Source of the DNA: Caulochytrium protostelioides | Taxonomy: Eukaryota > Chytridiomycota > Caulochytriomycetes > Caulochytriales > Caulochytriaceae | Direction: 5' to 3' | Length of the DNA stretch: 64,000 bases | Assembly (NCBI GenBank): GCA_003615045.1 | Contig: ML014210.1 | Span: 1-64,000 of the forward strand | In this document: one piece after another, positions 1-8,560 of the stretch | Layout: each line of letters begins with the position of its first letter | Numbering within the stretch: position 1 is the stretch's first letter | The notes under the pieces: model-generated | Database searches by the model: none | Told to the model about the DNA's origin: nothing | The model's input: the letters and a program-made list of their open reading frames with translations, nothing else | Program-made: the position numbers and the translations under genes

Positions 1-2
1 AC

Positions 3-854
3 GTGCGCGCGCAGACGCTGCGCACGGCGGCCGCGTGCGTCGCGACGTGGGCCGTGCGGACGCTCGTGGCGCGCGGCGTGCGCGAGCGCGAGGCCGACGC
101 CGACGCGCACGATCGGCACCGCCGTCTCGCGGGCGCGTGGCGCCGCTGGCGGACGCTCCGCGGCGTCGCCGTGACACAGCGCCTCGCGGCCCGCGTCGCC
201 GACGACACGCGCGCGCGCCGCCTCCGCCGCCAGGCGTGGCAGACGTGGCGGTCGCGGCCGCCCGCGGGCGCTCCTACAGGCGGCGCGGCCGCGTGGCGCG
301 CTGCGGCCGACGCGCGCTACGCGCGGCCGCGGGCGCATGCGCGCGCCGCGGCGCTCCGGCCGGTGTTTGACGCATGGCGGACGTACGCGGCGGCGCAGCT
401 GGTCGAGCAGTCGCGCCGCCGCGCCTTCACGGCTTGGCTGCATGCCATCGCGGCGCCGCTCTCGCCCGCCGGCGCCGAGGCGAGCGGCGCCGCCGTTGGT
501 GCGCTGCCGCCGCCGCCCCCGCGGCCCGCCGCGGCCGCGCGCTCGGCGACCCGCGCAGCGCCGGCGTCGCGGCCGGCCGGCCGGCGGCCCGCGCCGCGGC
601 GACCCGCGTTTCTCGATGTGGACGCGATCGCGGCGCGGCGGCCGCCCGCCGTCGTCCGCGCGCCCGCGCCTGCGGTCTCGCCGGAGGTCGGTGCTGCGGG
701 CGCGGTCGCGGTCGCGGACGCGGACGCCGCCGCCGCCGAGATTGACCGCCAGGAGCAAGCGCTCTGGGCCGTCTTCAACCGCTTGGTGGCGCAGCATCCG
801 GCCGGTGCCGGCGCCGCGACGTCCGGGTCGGCGCCGTCGCTCAGGTCCGACTAA
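3..854 (+). CDS. Sfi1-like tryptophan-repeat protein, 3' end (5' partial)
   Basis: This is the C-terminal part of a protein whose reading frame is already open at the window edge; the first visible codon is GTG, so the real start lies outside. It ends at TAA 852-854. The first 150 residues carry regularly spaced tryptophans in basic helical segments (W16, W46, W49, W79, W82, W98, W125, W145), with motifs such as VFDAWR and AFTAWL. This pattern resembles Sfi1 repeats, which bind centrin at spindle-pole bodies and basal bodies. The last 130 residues are a Pro/Ala/Arg-rich tail ending in a short helical stretch containing ALWAVFNRL. A Sfi1-type role is inferred from the repeat pattern only; another tryptophan-repeat coiled protein is possible. 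The stop lies 66 nt from the convergent PIG-L gene. Confidence 0.5.
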   Translation: MRAQTLRTAAACVATWAVRTLVARGVREREADADAHDRHRRLAGAWRRWRTLRGVAVTQRLAARVADDTRARRLRRQAWQTWRSRPPAGAPTGGAAAWRAAADARYARPRAHARAAALRPVFDAWRTYAAAQLVEQSRRRAFTAWLHAIAAPLSPAGAEASGAAVGALPPPPPRPAAAARSATRAAPASRPAGRRPAPRRPAFLDVDAIAARRPPAVVRAPAPAVSPEVGAAGAVAVADADAAAAEIDRQEQALWAVFNRLVAQHPAGAGAATSGSAPSLRSD

Positions 855-920
855 GGGCGGCCGCGGGCCGGAGTTGCGGCCGCGGCGCGGTCTTTGCGAA
901 GTGATATGATTACAAAAGCG

Positions 921-1829
921 CTAGGCGGGCCGGCCGCGCATGGGGCGCAGCCGGTTGACATAGAGGTAGGCCGAGAAGGTGACAAAGAGGCGGCGGAACC
1001 AGACGTACTGCGAGGCGTGGCACTGCATGGCGGCGACGATCTGGCGGTACGCGCGCGGGTCGGCGGTCCAGACCACGGCGGTCTCGCCGGTGCCGTCCGG
1101 CAGGGGCGCCGCGGGCGCCGCGACGCGCGCCTCGGCGAACGCCGTGTACTTGCGCCACAGCGGCACCGAGTCGAGCATCCAGCCCGTGACGGGCACGGCG
1201 GCGCGGGGGTCGGTGTCGGTGAGCACGGCGGCCACGCCCGCATGGCAGGCGCGGTGGTTGGCGTGGCCGCTGACGCCGTGCGCATCGAAGGTGAGCAGGT
1301 GCGCGACGGGCCGCGCATGGCGCGCGGCGATGGCGGCCATCGTCGCGCGCACCGTCGCGGCGACCACCGCCGTCGGCCACGCGGCGTCCATGCGGTCGGG
1401 GAGGACGTCGGGGCGGTCGATGATATGCACGGCGCCGTCGGCGTCGGCGTTGCCCGTCAGACCCAGCACGGCGGCCGCCGCGTGGAGCTCGCGCGTCCGG
1501 ACGGCGCCTAGGCCGGCGCTGTTGCCCGTGGAGAGGCACAGCAGGTGCACGAGGGCGCCCGCGCGGCGCAGCGCGAGCAGGCTCGGGCCAAAGAACATGC
1601 ACTCGTCGTCCGGATGCGCCGTGACGAGGAGCACGATCGGCGGCAACGGCGGCGACGGCGGCGGCGGCGACGCCGCGAGAGGAGGCGGGAGCGGGAACGG
1701 CGGCAGGCGCCGCTGCAGCCGCTGCGCCTGCCGGTCGCCGTGGTCACGCCACGCGCGGTGGCCGCGGTCGATCCAGACGGCGAGGAGGGCGGCGGCGACG
1801 GCGACGAGCGCCGCGAGGGCGAGCGCCAT
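921..1829 (-). CDS. GPI12: GlcNAc-phosphatidylinositol de-N-acetylase (PIG-L/Gpi12 family)
   Basis: 302-residue ER membrane enzyme of the PIG-L family, which removes acetate from GlcNAc-PI in the second step of GPI-anchor synthesis. I chose the ATG at 1829 because it opens directly onto a membrane segment (residues 1-20), as in Gpi12/PIG-L, and gives the family's usual length. The frame stays open upstream, but only through alanine-rich repeat DNA. The catalytic zinc motif AHPDDE is at residues 71-76 and a second metal/catalytic motif, HGVSGHANH, at 184-192. A proline-rich linker (about 42-64) joins the membrane segment to the catalytic domain. The C-terminus (FSAYLYVNRLRP) matches the family's aromatic tail. 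All expected motifs are present and no intron is needed. Confidence 0.9.
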   Translation of the reverse strand: MALALAALVAVAAALLAVWIDRGHRAWRDHGDRQAQRLQRRLPPFPLPPPLAASPPPPSPPLPPIVLLVTAHPDDECMFFGPSLLALRRAGALVHLLCLSTGNSAGLGAVRTRELHAAAAVLGLTGNADADGAVHIIDRPDVLPDRMDAAWPTAVVAATVRATMAAIAARHARPVAHLLTFDAHGVSGHANHRACHAGVAAVLTDTDPRAAVPVTGWMLDSVPLWRKYTAFAEARVAAPAAPLPDGTGETAVVWTADPRAYRQIVAAMQCHASQYVWFRRLFVTFSAYLYVNRLRPMRGRPA

Positions 1830-1928
1830 GCCGCGGAGGAACAGCAGCGCCGGGACGCCGGAAGCCGCGGCGCGGGTCGGTGGAGGGAGATGCGCGGGAC
1901 AGGACGGCGCACGTGGCGGGGCCCACGC

Positions 1929-2015
1929 GGCGGCGGCGGCGGCAGCAGCGGCGGCAGCGGCAGCGGCGGCGGCAGCGGCAGCGGCAGCGGCAGCGGCAGC
2001 GGCAGCGGCGGCGGC
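1929..2015. repeat. CGG/CAG-type trinucleotide run upstream of the PIG-L gene
   Basis: Imperfect run of GGC and AGC triplets in the presumed 5' region of the minus-strand PIG-L gene. It would read as a long alanine tract in several frames, which explains the spurious open frames here. Confidence 0.9.
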
Positions 2016-2120
2016 CTGCAACCGCCCGGCGGCGCGCGCAGCAGCGACCAGCGGGAGCGCGGCCTCCGCTGCGCGGCGTCGTGACGCGGCGGCGTGCCCC
2101 GCATTTGTGGGCCTGGCGCC

Positions 2121-2190
2121 GTCCGATCGCGCCGTCCGATCGCGCCGCCGGCCGCCGCGGCGCGCCGCCGGCCGCCGCGGCGCGCCGCCG
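2121..2190. repeat. Short GC-rich tandem repeats (13 bp x2, 20 bp x2.5)
   Basis: GTCCGATCGCGCC occurs twice in tandem (2121-2133, 2134-2146). It is followed by a 20-bp unit of only G and C that starts at 2141 and repeats at 2161 and, partially, at 2181. Confidence 0.85.
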
Positions 2191-2561
2191 CCGTTCCCAG
2201 CGCGTCCCGACACCCTGTGCGGGGACCCCCGGCTCGGCCCCTGGGCGTCGGCCCCTCGCCGCGCCGTTGTGGGGGGCTTCGCTTCTCTCGCTCGCGAGGC
2301 TCGCAGCGCATGCGGCCGTCGATGCATCCGGATGCTGTGCAGTCCATTAAATAAAGAAAGGGGTCGGCGGCGGCAGAGGCAACGGCATCACGGCCGTTGC
2401 TGAGAGCCGCTGCGATCGCCGGCACCGTACCATACGCCGAGCGCAACGATAAAACGATAAAGAAAAAAGGCGGACCGCAGGGGAGAGCCGCGGTCGATGG
2501 TCGCGCCGCCGCCCGCTTCCCCGCCGCTTCCCCCGCCGCGTCCGGGAGGTCTCGCGAGGGT

Positions 2562-3430
2562 CTAGATTTCATCAATGTTGAACTCCACGTCGAAGCCCTC
2601 CTCCTCTTCGCCCATCATCTCGGTCTCGTTGATCTTGAGGTTGTCCGGCAGCTCGCCGTAGGTTTTGAGCATGCGGGCCTCGTCGGGCGTGTACTTGAGG
2701 ATGACGTCGGCCTTGGAGTCCTGGAAGTCACGCAGACCGAGCAAAATCACGTCGCCCGGGGTGATCCAGACCTTCTTGCGGAAGGCACCGCGGATGTGGG
2801 CCAGGCGCTTGACGTTGTCGCAGCACATGCAGTCGACCCAGCCGTTGCCGAGCATCTTGGTGACGGAGGCATACTCCTGGCCATCTTCCTTGAAGACGAG
2901 CTCGCGCTTCTCGGATTCGGATTCGTTCTTCCCGCTAGCGACGGACGGAGCAGAGATGCCGAAGCGGAGGCGAGAGAGCGACGCAGACCAAGAGACGTGG
3001 CGGGACACCACCAGGCGGGGCGCCGTCATCAACGAAAGCCAACCAAACAGAGAAAGGGGGTGGGGGGTGAGTCGCCATGATTTCGGTATCATTTTCGGTA
3101 TCATTTTCGGTATCATTCGGTCCATGGTTTCGGTATCATCCGTGTCGCCGTCGCCGAAGCGGTGGGCGATCGCTGCCGACGTGGTAGAGTCCTGAGCGGG
3201 CCTCGGGTCGGGTCACGACCCGGGCGGCCATGAACCATCAGCGTTCGACGACGGCAGGCCGCCACCGCGGAGGCTGTTCGCCGTCCTCGTGGCCGTCGTT
3301 GGACGACCGAAGGACGCGAGAGCGGAAGGACGCGAGAGCGGAAGGACGCGAGAGCGGATCCCCGGATCCCCGAGCAGCGCTTCTCTTACCGTTTGCGGTT
3401 CTTGCCGCCTTTACCCTTGTTCTTGGGCAT
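2562..3430 (-). CDS. TIF11: Translation initiation factor eIF1A (two exons)
   Basis: Exon 1 is 3390-3430 (ATG at 3430) and exon 2 is 2562-2934. The 455-nt intron has a GTAAGAG donor and a GTCGCTAG acceptor. The spliced product is 137 residues and starts [18 protein letters not shown], the hallmark basic N-terminal tail of eIF1A. The OB-fold follows, with [37 protein letters not shown] and [12 protein letters not shown], and then the acidic C-terminal tail ending FNIDEI. The factor binds the 40S A site and promotes scanning and start-codon selection. The junction splits an arginine codon (CG|C) exactly where the family sequence continues, so the splice is well supported. The tail is slightly shorter than in yeast or human. 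The intron carries tandem 12-bp repeats. Confidence 0.95.
3081..3139. repeat. 12-bp repeats TTTCGGTATCAT inside the eIF1A intron
   Basis: Three perfect tandem copies (3081-3116) and a fourth after a short gap (3128-3139), all inside the eIF1A intron. On the transcribed strand the unit reads ATGATACCGAAA. Confidence 0.9.
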
Positions 3431-3849
3431 CGTGCAGCGGGAGTCGCGGCGAAAGGCGGGGAGGCGGCGACGGTATCGGCGGCGACGGTAACGGAGCGAA
3501 GCGGCGGAAGGACAGCAGAGGCGCGCGTCTCGTCTTGTCTCGTCTCGGGGGGGAGGAGGAGGCTGCAGCGCGGGTCATCAGCTCGTGGGCAGGCCGCCGT
3601 ATGGACTGTTGGCGGGAGGTCCGGCGTCCAGGTGCTCGCTCGCTGCCGACGCCGCCAGGCCGGGTCCGTCGGGCCGTCCGCACGACACGCGCCGGCCGCT
3701 GAACAAGACGACGCGACACGTGTTCGAGCGAGGCGTCCAGGCCGCGCCCGGCGACAGCGACGGCGTGACGCGCCTGGCGTGACGTTGCCGTGCGGCCCTC
3801 CCGGGGCAGGGCAGCGCGGTGGCACGCCTCTCCCGCGGCGGCGACGGCG

Positions 3850-3902
<53 letters not shown>
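3850..3902. repeat. (GGC)n run
   Basis: Near-perfect GGC triplet run of about 17 units upstream of eIF1A. Confidence 0.95.
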
Positions 3903-3988
3903 TCGCGCAGGGACCGGCCACGGACCCGTCCATACGGCGCGGCGCCGCCGTCGGGAGGCCGCGCGCGGCGAGCGCGGCGAGAGAGGGT

Positions 3989-3989
3989 C

Positions 3990-4027
<38 letters not shown>
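3989..4027. repeat. (CCG)n run
   Basis: Near-perfect CCG triplet run, in opposite orientation to the GGC run 90 bp away. The two could pair as a long GC hairpin. Confidence 0.95.
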
Positions 4028-4198
4028 CGCCCGCCCGACCCCGAGAGACCCCCGCCCCAGCAGGTCGGGGAAAGGCCGGACGCGGCGCCGGCGCACCCCG
4101 CCGACCGCCAGGCGCCGCCGTTCGCGGCCACCGGTCCGACGGCGCGGTGGCCTGCACCCCCTCCCCACGCCCCGCCTCCCGACCCGCTCGATCATTGT

Positions 4199-4310
4199 AG
4201 ACCTCGCGGAGACCTCGCGGAGACCTCGCATAGACCTCACATAGACCTCACATAGACCTAACGTAGACCTAACGTAGACTTGACGTAGACCTAACGTAGA
4301 CCTCGCGGAG
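4199..4310. repeat. 11-bp minisatellite AGACCTAACGT/AGACCTCGCGG
   Basis: Ten units of 11 bp with a constant AGAC(C/T)T core and a variable last 4-5 bases (CGCGG, CGCAT, CACAT, AACGT, GACGT). The outer units are CGCGG-type and the inner ones AACGT-type, suggesting growth from the middle. Confidence 0.95.
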
Positions 4311-4406
4311 ACGTCTCGTTTCGTATATATTTGGAAAAATACACCCCTTCGCACGGATGCGCCCGAGGCGCTTGCCGATTACGGGCGGCAACTCACCGCC
4401 GCAGGC

Positions 4407-6119
4407 CTATGATGAGCCGTCATGCAACATCGGAAGTACACGGCCGGTCTCCGGCGCGGAGAGGCCGCCGGGGGCCAGCCATTCCACATCTGGACTAGCT
4501 GGATCACGGTCGGAGATCGGCGAGTCGAACTCGCCACTTTCCCTCTCGAAATCGTCGACGTCCTGAGGAGGATTCTCCACGGGCGCCCGTGCTTTGCGGT
4601 GCTTCTCCCACAAGATCACACGAAGAGCGACGAGGTGCTGCATGCTCTCCTCGCTGATGACGGACTGGGAGCACGCAGCTCTGGCCTTCAAAAAGAGATC
4701 GCCGAAGGCGCCGTGGGACAGCTCACGCGTGACAAGAAGGCCAGCGTGAAGTTCAAGCTGTTCGATGAAGCGCAGAAACGATTGACACACCGCCATGGGC
4801 AGACCAGCGTCTTCGCCCCGGAAAATCTCAAAGTTCCGGGCGAGCTCCCCGAGGTGATACTCGTACGAGGGGCGAGGAGGGGACTTCAATCGGGGATCAA
4901 CGGGAGGCTGGTAGATGGCCAACAGACCCGGCAATCTCGCCCTGGCATCATAGTCGGGGCTCTCTTTGAACACAAGTCTGTGATTCAAGGCCAGATAGAG
5001 ATAGGTGTAAAGCGCCGGCTTCCAGTTCACGAGTTCGCTTGAAGCAATCCCAAAATCGACGTATCCGTTGATTGGGTAGAGCAGGCCCACCGTGAGGCTT
5101 TGCTGCACGTTCTTGTATTTGCTAGGCCACGCAGGGGGACCAGCGGACGTGTCTTGGGACAAAAGGGACACGAGGGTCTTCCAGAACGGCGCATGCCAAT
5201 TGAACAGTCTCTTGAGATAGGGCCAGTTTCGATACTTGGGTTCGGGCACAGCCGCCTCCTTCATGCTTTCGCCCCGTACAATCCCGTATGAATACGCACC
5301 GAGTTTTCTCATCGCCTCAGAAATCTGGCTTGTTGAGATGATCCTACGCAATCGAGGCAGCGTTTTCTTGGAATTTTTCGGGTGCAATGGAAGCGTGTCG
5401 TTTGGAAACACCACCACGAAGCCGCTGACTGGCATCGCCCCACTGAGATGATAAAACGTGGTGGGCTCTGACGCCATTCCAGTGCAACGGAAATCTGGTC
5501 TTCCCTTCTCACATCCGGGTTCTTGACTGAACAGCAAGTTTTGAAGTTGGAGGGTTTCGACGAGGTCATGCCACGGGTTTTCCGATGTGATCTGCTTGTA
5601 AAGAAAATGTTTTACCCCCGTATATATCACTGGTAGCTTTTCATCGTCGTTGGTCACTACCTTAACATTCTCCAAGTAGATATCCTTGGCATCCACATAG
5701 TCTGAATACAGCCATATGGGCACTCGGGTGATTTGATCGCTGGAAACGCAGTCCCAATCTGAAGTCTGAGATATAGACATATCTGGCGGTTTACTTATGG
5801 CGTCAATGTCTCGACGCGTATTCAGTTTCAAGGATTTGGATTTGGTGGACGTATCGGTGGGGAGAAACCATGTTTCAGAGCGGGCAGACGGGAGCGTCCA
5901 CGAAGCCACGGCACCTTGCTCATCGGGTCCCGGATGAATGAGCATCGGCACATGGGAGAACAATGGCTGTATGTTCGTATTGAGCTGCAAGGGTGGTAGG
6001 CCATCCCGTGCCAACGCGGGCAGGGGCGAGGCAGCGAGGATCACGTAGAAGAGCTGGCCGTAGGCACCCGCACGGCGGCGAGGGGCGGGACGACCCCGCT
6101 GCAGGGCGCGAGGAGCCAT
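4407..6119 (-). CDS. Unrecognised secreted protein of lower GC content
   Basis: 570-residue single-exon protein that I cannot assign to a family. The ATG at 6119 opens a basic n-region (RRR at residues 14-16). A hydrophobic core follows (FYVILAASPLPALA, about 24-37) with a plausible ALA-RD cleavage site, so export to the ER or outside is likely. The rest is a mixed-composition, apparently globular sequence with few low-complexity stretches, at least one N-glycosylation sequon (NDT) and several cysteines. The tail is acidic. Base composition is odd: apart from the first ~40 codons, the gene uses many A/T-ending codons and looks close to balanced, unlike the strongly GC3-rich neighbours. A TATAAAG on the same strand lies about 245 nt upstream. 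It may be a lineage-specific effector-like or transferred gene; both are inference. Confidence 0.75.
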   Translation of the reverse strand: MAPRALQRGRPAPRRRAGAYGQLFYVILAASPLPALARDGLPPLQLNTNIQPLFSHVPMLIHPGPDEQGAVASWTLPSARSETWFLPTDTSTKSKSLKLNTRRDIDAISKPPDMSISQTSDWDCVSSDQITRVPIWLYSDYVDAKDIYLENVKVVTNDDEKLPVIYTGVKHFLYKQITSENPWHDLVETLQLQNLLFSQEPGCEKGRPDFRCTGMASEPTTFYHLSGAMPVSGFVVVFPNDTLPLHPKNSKKTLPRLRRIISTSQISEAMRKLGAYSYGIVRGESMKEAAVPEPKYRNWPYLKRLFNWHAPFWKTLVSLLSQDTSAGPPAWPSKYKNVQQSLTVGLLYPINGYVDFGIASSELVNWKPALYTYLYLALNHRLVFKESPDYDARARLPGLLAIYQPPVDPRLKSPPRPSYEYHLGELARNFEIFRGEDAGLPMAVCQSFLRFIEQLELHAGLLVTRELSHGAFGDLFLKARAACSQSVISEESMQHLVALRVILWEKHRKARAPVENPPQDVDDFERESGEFDSPISDRDPASPDVEWLAPGGLSAPETGRVLPMLHDGSS

Positions 6120-6960
6120 CCCCAGGAGCCACGGTGCGGTCGCGACAAGGCCGGTGAAGGAGGGAGCGGGAAAGACGATCGATGAGATGTGATCCGCAAG
6201 GTCAGAGCAGCCACGGATGAGGGCGGGGACAGCATCGGACGCGGGACCGGGAGCGAGCGAGGGCGGGCGGAGGGTTCCGAACGACTAGGTCGCCGTCGCA
6301 TGCCGTCGCACACCGCCGTCCACGAACCCCGCAAGCCGTCAAGGAGCTTCCATACCCGCTTGCTTTATACCGCTCGATCGCCATCGCACCGTGTGCGGGC
6401 GTGCCAAAGCGAGGGGCTGTCCGCCCTGCGGGGTGCCATGGCGTCGCGCGCCCTCCCGGGCGCCTGAAGCATACCTTCTCTGCTCTATTTTCTCCCGAAG
6501 ATAGCACCCATGCCTGTCCTGCTGCACCCGCGTCGGCCGGTGGCCGATCCGTGCCGCGCGTCCCTGAGAACCTGAGACCAGGGCCGCGGTCAGGCGAGCG
6601 ATCGGGCGTCGAGGAGGGCCTGCCGAATGGCGCATGGTCGCGGGGGTGCCACGGACGCCACGGACGGCCCGTGAGGGGCGTTTTGACTGGCCACCGTGGC
6701 CACGCGTTCATGAACACGACGAGCGGTCTGACGGATGGTTGGGTCATGCCCCTCGGGTGCGCCCACCCGGGCGCGTCGCCGATCCTCGAGGCTCTATACC
6801 GAAGCGGTTCCCCGAGCCGGCCGGAAGCGACCACGCCGGCGCCCAACAAAAATTAAAGGCTTGGGCGCTTCGGGGCGACACGGTGGCGGCGGCGTCCGAG
6901 GGTCGCCAGCCACCGCCGGCCGGGGTCCGGCGACGCCACGCACTGAAATGGCGTGAATAC
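6120..6960. other. Intergenic: upstream of the secreted-protein gene / Trs33 3' flank
   Basis: No gene recognised. It contains the TATA-like element at 6363-6369 and otherwise mixed-composition sequence without clear repeats. AACAAAAATTAAAGG at 6844-6858 is the most AT-rich spot, just beyond the Trs33 stop. Confidence 0.55.
6363..6369 (-). promoter_or_regulatory. TATA-like element upstream of the secreted-protein gene
   Basis: Reads TATAAAG on the minus strand in a GGTATAAAGC context, about 245 nt upstream of the ATG at 6119. TATA strings are rare in this GC-rich window. Promoter function is inferred. Confidence 0.45.
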
Positions 6961-7605
6961 TCAGGACGGACGCGATGTTGCCAGCGGCAGCGATGGCGGT
7001 GGCGGCACGACCTTCATCTGGAAGGTGACGTGGGGCACGTGGACGGCCTCGGCGGCGACCGTGCCGGCCACGCCGAGGTTGGCGAGCGCGCCACGGACGA
7101 GCCCGCACGGGTATGCGAGGTATGGCGCGGTCTTGTTGCTGGTGTCGGCGGCGCCCTGCACGGATGCGAAGGAGCGGAACCACCGGAAATGGTGGTCGGA
7201 CCACACATAGACGCCTTTGTGATTGGTCTTGAGGTTGTCCGCCTGCTTGGAAAAGACGGTGGTCCAGAACTCTTTGCAGACGAACTTGACGGCCTCCTCG
7301 GGCCCGGCGAGCCGCGCCTTGTCGCGCGTCAGCGTTTCAGCCAGGGCGTAGCCGACGCGGTACCCCAAGGCCTCCAGCTTGAGAAACGCCGCCTCCTTGG
7401 CATCGTTCGCATCGGTCGCCGCATTGGTCGACGCGGACCCAGGGGCAGGTGCCGACAGCGGGTCCGGCGCGGCGGCAGCGGCGGCGGAGCCGGCCCCCCG
7501 ATTCGACGGATGGAATGCCGGGACGAGCTCGTTGACCAACAGCGACAGCGCGGTCTCGGCCACAAGGCGCGGGCCGCCGTCGCCGGACAGTGATGCGGTG
7601 GCCAT
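6961..7605 (-). CDS. TRS33: TRAPP complex subunit Trs33/TRAPPC6
   Basis: 214-residue member of the Bet3/Trs33 TRAPP fold. TRAPP is the Golgi GEF and tether for Ypt1/Rab1 and, as TRAPPII, Ypt31/Rab11. Recognition rests on the ordered motifs GYRVGYALAETLTRDKARL (about residues 82-100), VKFVCKEFWTTVFSKQADN and LKTNHKGVYVWSDHHFRW. The C-terminal part contains YPCGLVRGALANLGVAGTVA and ends in a beta strand, VPHVTFQMKV. An Ala/Pro-rich insertion (about 37-67) lies between the first helix and the core. ATG at 7605 gives the expected short N-terminal helix (AETALSLLVNELVP). A GGT/CGT triplet run begins immediately upstream of the start. Single exon. Confidence 0.93.
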   Translation of the reverse strand: MATASLSGDGGPRLVAETALSLLVNELVPAFHPSNRGAGSAAAAAAPDPLSAPAPGSASTNAATDANDAKEAAFLKLEALGYRVGYALAETLTRDKARLAGPEEAVKFVCKEFWTTVFSKQADNLKTNHKGVYVWSDHHFRWFRSFASVQGAADTSNKTAPYLAYPCGLVRGALANLGVAGTVAAEAVHVPHVTFQMKVVPPPPSLPLATSRPS

Positions 7606-7640
7606 GGTGGTGGTGGTGGTGGTCGTCGTCGTCGTCGCCG
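7606..7640. repeat. GGT/CGT triplet run in the Trs33 5' leader
   Basis: GGTGGT... passes into CGTCGT... directly upstream of the Trs33 ATG, so the 5' UTR would carry ACC and ACG triplets. Confidence 0.85.
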
Positions 7641-7760
7641 TGAACCACAGAAGCGTCAGCGCCTCGGGGCCGGATGAAGGGAGAGGTGGGGCGGATCAGG
7701 CCGATCGCGCGGCAATGGGCAACCAACACCGAAGGCAAAGGCAAAGGTGTCAGGTGCAGC

Positions 7761-7788
7761 ATCCATCCATCCCTCCATCCATCCATCA
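7761..7788. repeat. CCAT tetranucleotide run
   Basis: ATCC/CCAT repeat with one CCCT interruption, between Trs33 and IMP2. Confidence 0.85.
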
Positions 7789-8560
7789 GATCGACGGCCA
7801 TCGTATCGTATCGGCAGCTGCATCGCGGCATCGGGCCACGACCGGCATCCGCGTCCGCAGCGCATGCTGACGAGGACGCCGATCGAAGGACCCCATCGGC
7901 CGACGGCGGATGGCCGTCGATGGCCGCTCGCGGATGCCAGATCGTCCTGCCACATCGGCCCTCGACGGCCTGCGCCCGCGGACGCAGGACGGCGGCGATA
8001 CCGATACCGACGCCGCGGCGTCCTCGCTCGACCTCGTGGTGCCAGCCTGGGATGGCCGCGTCGGACGGACGCGTGGACCGCTGCGGTCTTGCGGCGTTGG
8101 CACCTCGTCGCGGGGCTGGGCCCAGGGCGGGTCGTCGCCGGGGGCTGGCCGGGGCTGCCGCTGGCGGGGCGGTGCGCCAAGCACGCCGGCCCTCATCAGC
8201 GGCGCTGGCGGCCGCCGCCACGACCCTCGCGCCAACCTCCGCCGGTTGGCCGCGTGCTCGCCACGTGCGCTTGGGCCACGCTGATGGGCAGCCGCAGAAG
8301 GAGAGTCCCGTGGCGTCTGCGGCGCCGAGGCGGGAGTCGTTTCGCAGCGACCGGCCGTCTGCCGACGGATGCGGGCTCGGCGTGACGGCGCGGCCGCTGG
8401 CGTTCCTGCAGGCTCCCCCCTTGTCTGACCCGCCTGGTTGCGTTGCTGTCGTCGCCTGGACTCGGGCCGCGTGCCGCCTCCACGCGCGCGCGCGCTTCTG
8501 ACCACACCGACGGGCCGACCGGCGGACGCCGCCGCCGCCGCCGCCCTCGCCGTTGTCCTG

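Larger units (their letters stand above)
1830..2561. other. Intergenic: PIG-L upstream region / eIF1A 3' flank
   Basis: No gene recognised. It holds the triplet run at 1929-2015, a 13-bp duplication (2121-2146) and a 20-bp GC-only repeat in about 2.5 tandem copies (2141-2190). An AT-richer patch at 2345-2470 contains ATAAA-like strings and probably carries the eIF1A transcript end. Confidence 0.6.
3431..4406. other. Intergenic: eIF1A upstream region / 3' flank of the 4407-6119 gene
   Basis: No gene recognised; long frames here come from triplet repeats. It holds a (GGC)n run, a (CCG)n run and an 11-bp minisatellite, listed separately. An AT-rich block with TATATATT at 4323-4330 lies just past the minisatellite. 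Confidence 0.6.
7606..8560. other. Intergenic: divergent promoter region Trs33/IMP2
   Basis: No gene recognised. Holds a GGT/CGT run against the Trs33 start (7606-7640) and a CCAT tetranucleotide run (7761-7788). No TATA seen. Confidence 0.55.

Noticed and set aside
1508-2575. 355-codon minus-strand frame overlapping PIG-L and its upstream region
   Set aside because: Other frame of the same strand, dominated by Pro/Arg from the triplet run; PIG-L motifs are in a different frame.
3230-4255. 341-codon plus-strand frame over the eIF1A first exon and repeats
   Set aside because: Made mostly of Arg and Ala runs from GGC/CCG repeats, and opposite to the well-supported eIF1A exon.
7605-7640. Possible poly-His or poly-Thr coding extension next to Trs33
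   Set aside because: The triplet run lies upstream of the ATG of Trs33, whose family N-terminus begins at that ATG.
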